DNA from: UBA2128 sp964534955
GTDB lineage: Bacteria > Fidelibacterota > Marinisomatia > Marinisomatales > UBA2128
DNA length: 6,102 nt
Reading direction: 5' to 3'
Assembly: GCA_964534955.1 (NCBI GenBank)
Contig: CAZHRR010000141.1
Coordinates: 1 to 6,102, forward strand
Part shown: positions 5,855-6,102 of the stretch, piece after piece
Layout: every line of letters begins with the position of its first letter
Position numbering within the stretch: the first letter of the stretch is position 1
The notes under the pieces: generated by a model
The model's database searches: none
The model's input: only the letters and a program-made list of their open reading frames with translations
Told to the model about the DNA's origin: nothing
Program-made: the position numbers and the translations under genes

Positions 5855-6102
5855 CTATTTCACAAGAATCATCTTGGAGGTTTGGTTCTTTCCGCCAGCT
5901 GTCAGTCGATAGATGTAAACACCACTGGCTACACTTGAAGCGTTCCAACGATAACTATACATACCGGCAGGCTGTTCCTCATTCACCAGCTGCGCCAACT
6001 CCTGACCAAGAACATCGTAAATAACCAGAGTTACTTGGCCATCTTCCGGTAAATCGTAGGCAATAGTAGTGACAGGATTGAACGGATTGGGATAGTTTTG
6101 GT
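5855..6102 (-). CDS. C-terminal end of a secreted protein with T9SS-type sorting tail (5' truncated by window)
   Basis: The frame stays open from the right edge of the window to a TAG at 5855-5857, giving 81 complete codons. The visible part is entirely a sorting tail: QNYPNPFNPVTTI near its beginning, IYDVLGQELAQLVNEEQPAG in the middle, GVYIYRLTAGGKNQTSKM near the end, finishing ILVK. This is the Por-secretion/FlgD-Ig-like C-terminal family (TIGR04183-like), which in organisms with type IX secretion directs passage across the outer membrane. It is clearly homologous to the last 85 or so residues of the next gene, so the two are adjacent cargo-type proteins. The functional part lies outside the window and cannot be named. 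I see no clear terminator in the 138 bp before the next gene, so read-through is possible. Confidence 0.88.
   Translation of the reverse strand, partial: QNYPNPFNPVTTIAYDLPEDGQVTLVIYDVLGQELAQLVNEEQPAGMYSYRWNASSVASGVYIYRLTAGGKNQTSKMILVK

Overview
The window looks like a chromosomal fragment from a Gram-negative bacterium of the Fibrobacterota-Chlorobiota-Bacteroidota (FCB) side of the tree. Candidatus Marinimicrobia (SAR406/Marinisomatota) or a related candidate phylum such as KSB1 or Calditrichota fits best. This rests on style rather than a marker gene. Two neighbouring proteins end in a type-IX-secretion-like sorting tail (N-F/Y-P-N-P-F-N-P ... G-V-Y-I-Y ... K-M-I-L-L/V-K). The large one strings together FN3, choice-of-anchor-J, carboxypeptidase-regulatory-like, dockerin and cohesin-like modules. 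One upstream region also matches the Bacteroidota promoter pattern. The phylum assignment is inference.

All three genes are on the minus strand, so transcription runs right to left. (1) 5855-6102 is the 3' end of a gene cut by the window edge; only its sorting tail is visible. (2) After a 138-bp gap with a candidate promoter and a strong Shine-Dalgarno comes a 1152-aa secreted multidomain protein (2258-5716), closed by a terminator with a cUUCGg tetraloop. (3) A 0.7-kb stretch without a credible gene (1567-2257) is packed with degenerate hairpin elements and inverted repeats. (4) Then comes a DegP/DegQ-type periplasmic serine protease (142-1551, start corrected), closed by a second intrinsic terminator. 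The first 90 bases hold no gene.

Functionally the window pairs cell-surface or secreted modular proteins with an envelope quality-control protease. The terminator and the long intergenic stretch argue that the protease is transcribed separately, so a direct link is only a suggestion. The most noteworthy points are the unusual architecture of the large protein (an anchor-J-like domain whose halves seem to be in swapped order inside a split FN3, a second split FN3, and a dockerin followed by a cohesin-like domain in one chain) and the cluster of hairpin + A-rich + G-rich repeat elements upstream of the protease. No clearly new defence, mobile or RNA system is visible.
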